Shown in pieces: positions 63,582 through 64,000 of a stretch of 64,000 bases of DNA. Location of the stretch: assembly GCF_014489115.1 (NCBI RefSeq), contig NZ_JACTAH010000002.1, forward strand, positions 248,001 through 312,000. Direction: 5' to 3'. The notes beneath the pieces are model-generated. The model did no database searches. It was not told the origin of the DNA and saw nothing but the letters and a program-made list of their open reading frames with translations. This DNA is from Thauera sedimentorum (GTDB lineage Bacteria; Pseudomonadota; Gammaproteobacteria; Burkholderiales; Rhodocyclaceae). The position numbers were made by a program, and so were the translations under genes. Positions within the stretch are counted from its first letter, which is position 1. Every line of letters starts with the position of its first letter.

Positions 63582-64000
63582 ATGAAAGCGATCCTGCTCG
63601 TCCCCCTGCTGCTCGCGACCGCCTGCATGAGCGCCGTACCCACCGACGACGCCACGATACGCGGCGCGGCCTGCGTACCCGACGCCGCCTGGGTCGCCCC
63701 GGGCGGCGGCCAGCTGGACCACGGACTGCTGCTCGACGGCCTGGCGCGCAACGGCGTGGTCCTGCTCGGCGAACGCCACGACAGCATGGCGCACCACCGC
63801 TGGCAGCTCGACACCCTGGCCGCGCTTTACGCGCGCCAGCCGGACATGGTGATCGGCCTGGAGATGTTCCCCCGCCGGGTGCAGCCGGCCCTGGACGCCT
63901 GGGTGCGCGGCGAGCTCGACGAAGACGAGTTCCTCGCGCGCAGCGACTGGGCGAAGGTGTGGCGCATGGATGCCGCGCTCTACATGGACATCTTCCGCTT
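63582..64000 (+). CDS. ChaN-family haem-binding lipoprotein (3' end outside window)
   Basis: The visible 139 residues start MKAILLVPLLLATACMSAVP. Cys15 of LATAC is a possible lipid site. RNGVVLLGERHDSMAHHRWQ, then LDTLAAL and IGLEMFPRRVQPALDAWV, match ChaN, a haem-binding outer-membrane lipoprotein in other bacteria. The ATG at 63582 has a GAGGAG site seven bases upstream. The gene runs past the window end. Confidence 0.85.
   Translation, partial: MKAILLVPLLLATACMSAVPTDDATIRGAACVPDAAWVAPGGGQLDHGLLLDGLARNGVVLLGERHDSMAHHRWQLDTLAALYARQPDMVIGLEMFPRRVQPALDAWVRGELDEDEFLARSDWAKVWRMDAALYMDIFR

Noticed and set aside
63550..63585. Eleven-codon frame ending in an ATGA overlap with the ChaN-type start
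   Set aside because: It is simply the ribosome-site region (GAGGAG) of the ChaN gene; no evidence for translation, and leader function cannot be shown.

Overview
The window is GC-rich, densely coded DNA with almost no space between genes. It is most likely chromosomal DNA of a betaproteobacterium of the Thauera/Azoarcus (Rhodocyclales) type. This placement is inferred from composition, gene families and the Ralstonia-like order of the hydrogenase genes; no rRNA or other taxonomic marker is present. I found no tRNA, rRNA, CRISPR array, insertion sequence or phage gene.

Layout. (1) 1-2726: the end of a fatty-acid/polyketide-like operon (ABC-2 permease, acyl carrier protein, ketoacyl synthase, short synthase-like protein). 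(2) 2852-5000: small accessory genes (AraC regulator, VOC protein, DUF3079, FmdE-like). (3) 5008-12189: a LysR regulator divergent from a three-gene RND efflux operon of the MexEF-OprN type. (4) 12371-29789: mixed metabolic and regulatory genes, including five divergent or convergent LysR/ArsR/GGDEF regulators, an FMN L-lactate dehydrogenase, an old-yellow-enzyme reductase, a methyltransferase-MFS-AhpD block and a B12-binding radical SAM protein. (5) 30003-54327: a complete aerobic H2-oxidation locus in the order hoxKGZMLOQRTV-hypABFCD-[HepT-like]-hypE-hypX-hoxA, then three unrelated genes, then hoxBCJ and hupE. (6) 54392-56054: flavin reductase and mutY. (7) 56203-62728: a zinc island with a zrg-like ABC operon on the minus strand and zur, a 41-aa His-rich membrane peptide and znuCBA on the plus strand. 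(8) 62730-64000: a LysE-type exporter and the start of a ChaN-type lipoprotein gene.

How the hydrogenase locus works. HoxKG is a Tat-exported membrane-bound [NiFe] hydrogenase. HoxK carries all six proximal-cluster cysteines typical of oxygen-tolerant group 1d enzymes. HoxZ passes electrons to quinone. HoxMLOQRTV and HypABFCDEX build the enzyme. HoxBC is a cytoplasmic H2 sensor that signals through the kinase HoxJ to the NtrC-type activator HoxA. Two sigma-54 type promoters lie before hoxK and hoxM. Each has a matching 19-base motif about 44 bases upstream of its -24 element, a good candidate for the HoxA binding site.

A palindromic repeat family with GTAG heads (REP/BIME-like) occurs at about a dozen places, several of them inside the hydrogenase locus. 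Two subtypes of the right arm differ by paired compensating changes, which argues that each arm folds as its own hairpin. Two near-identical 15-base palindromes bracket zur and are candidate Zur operators.
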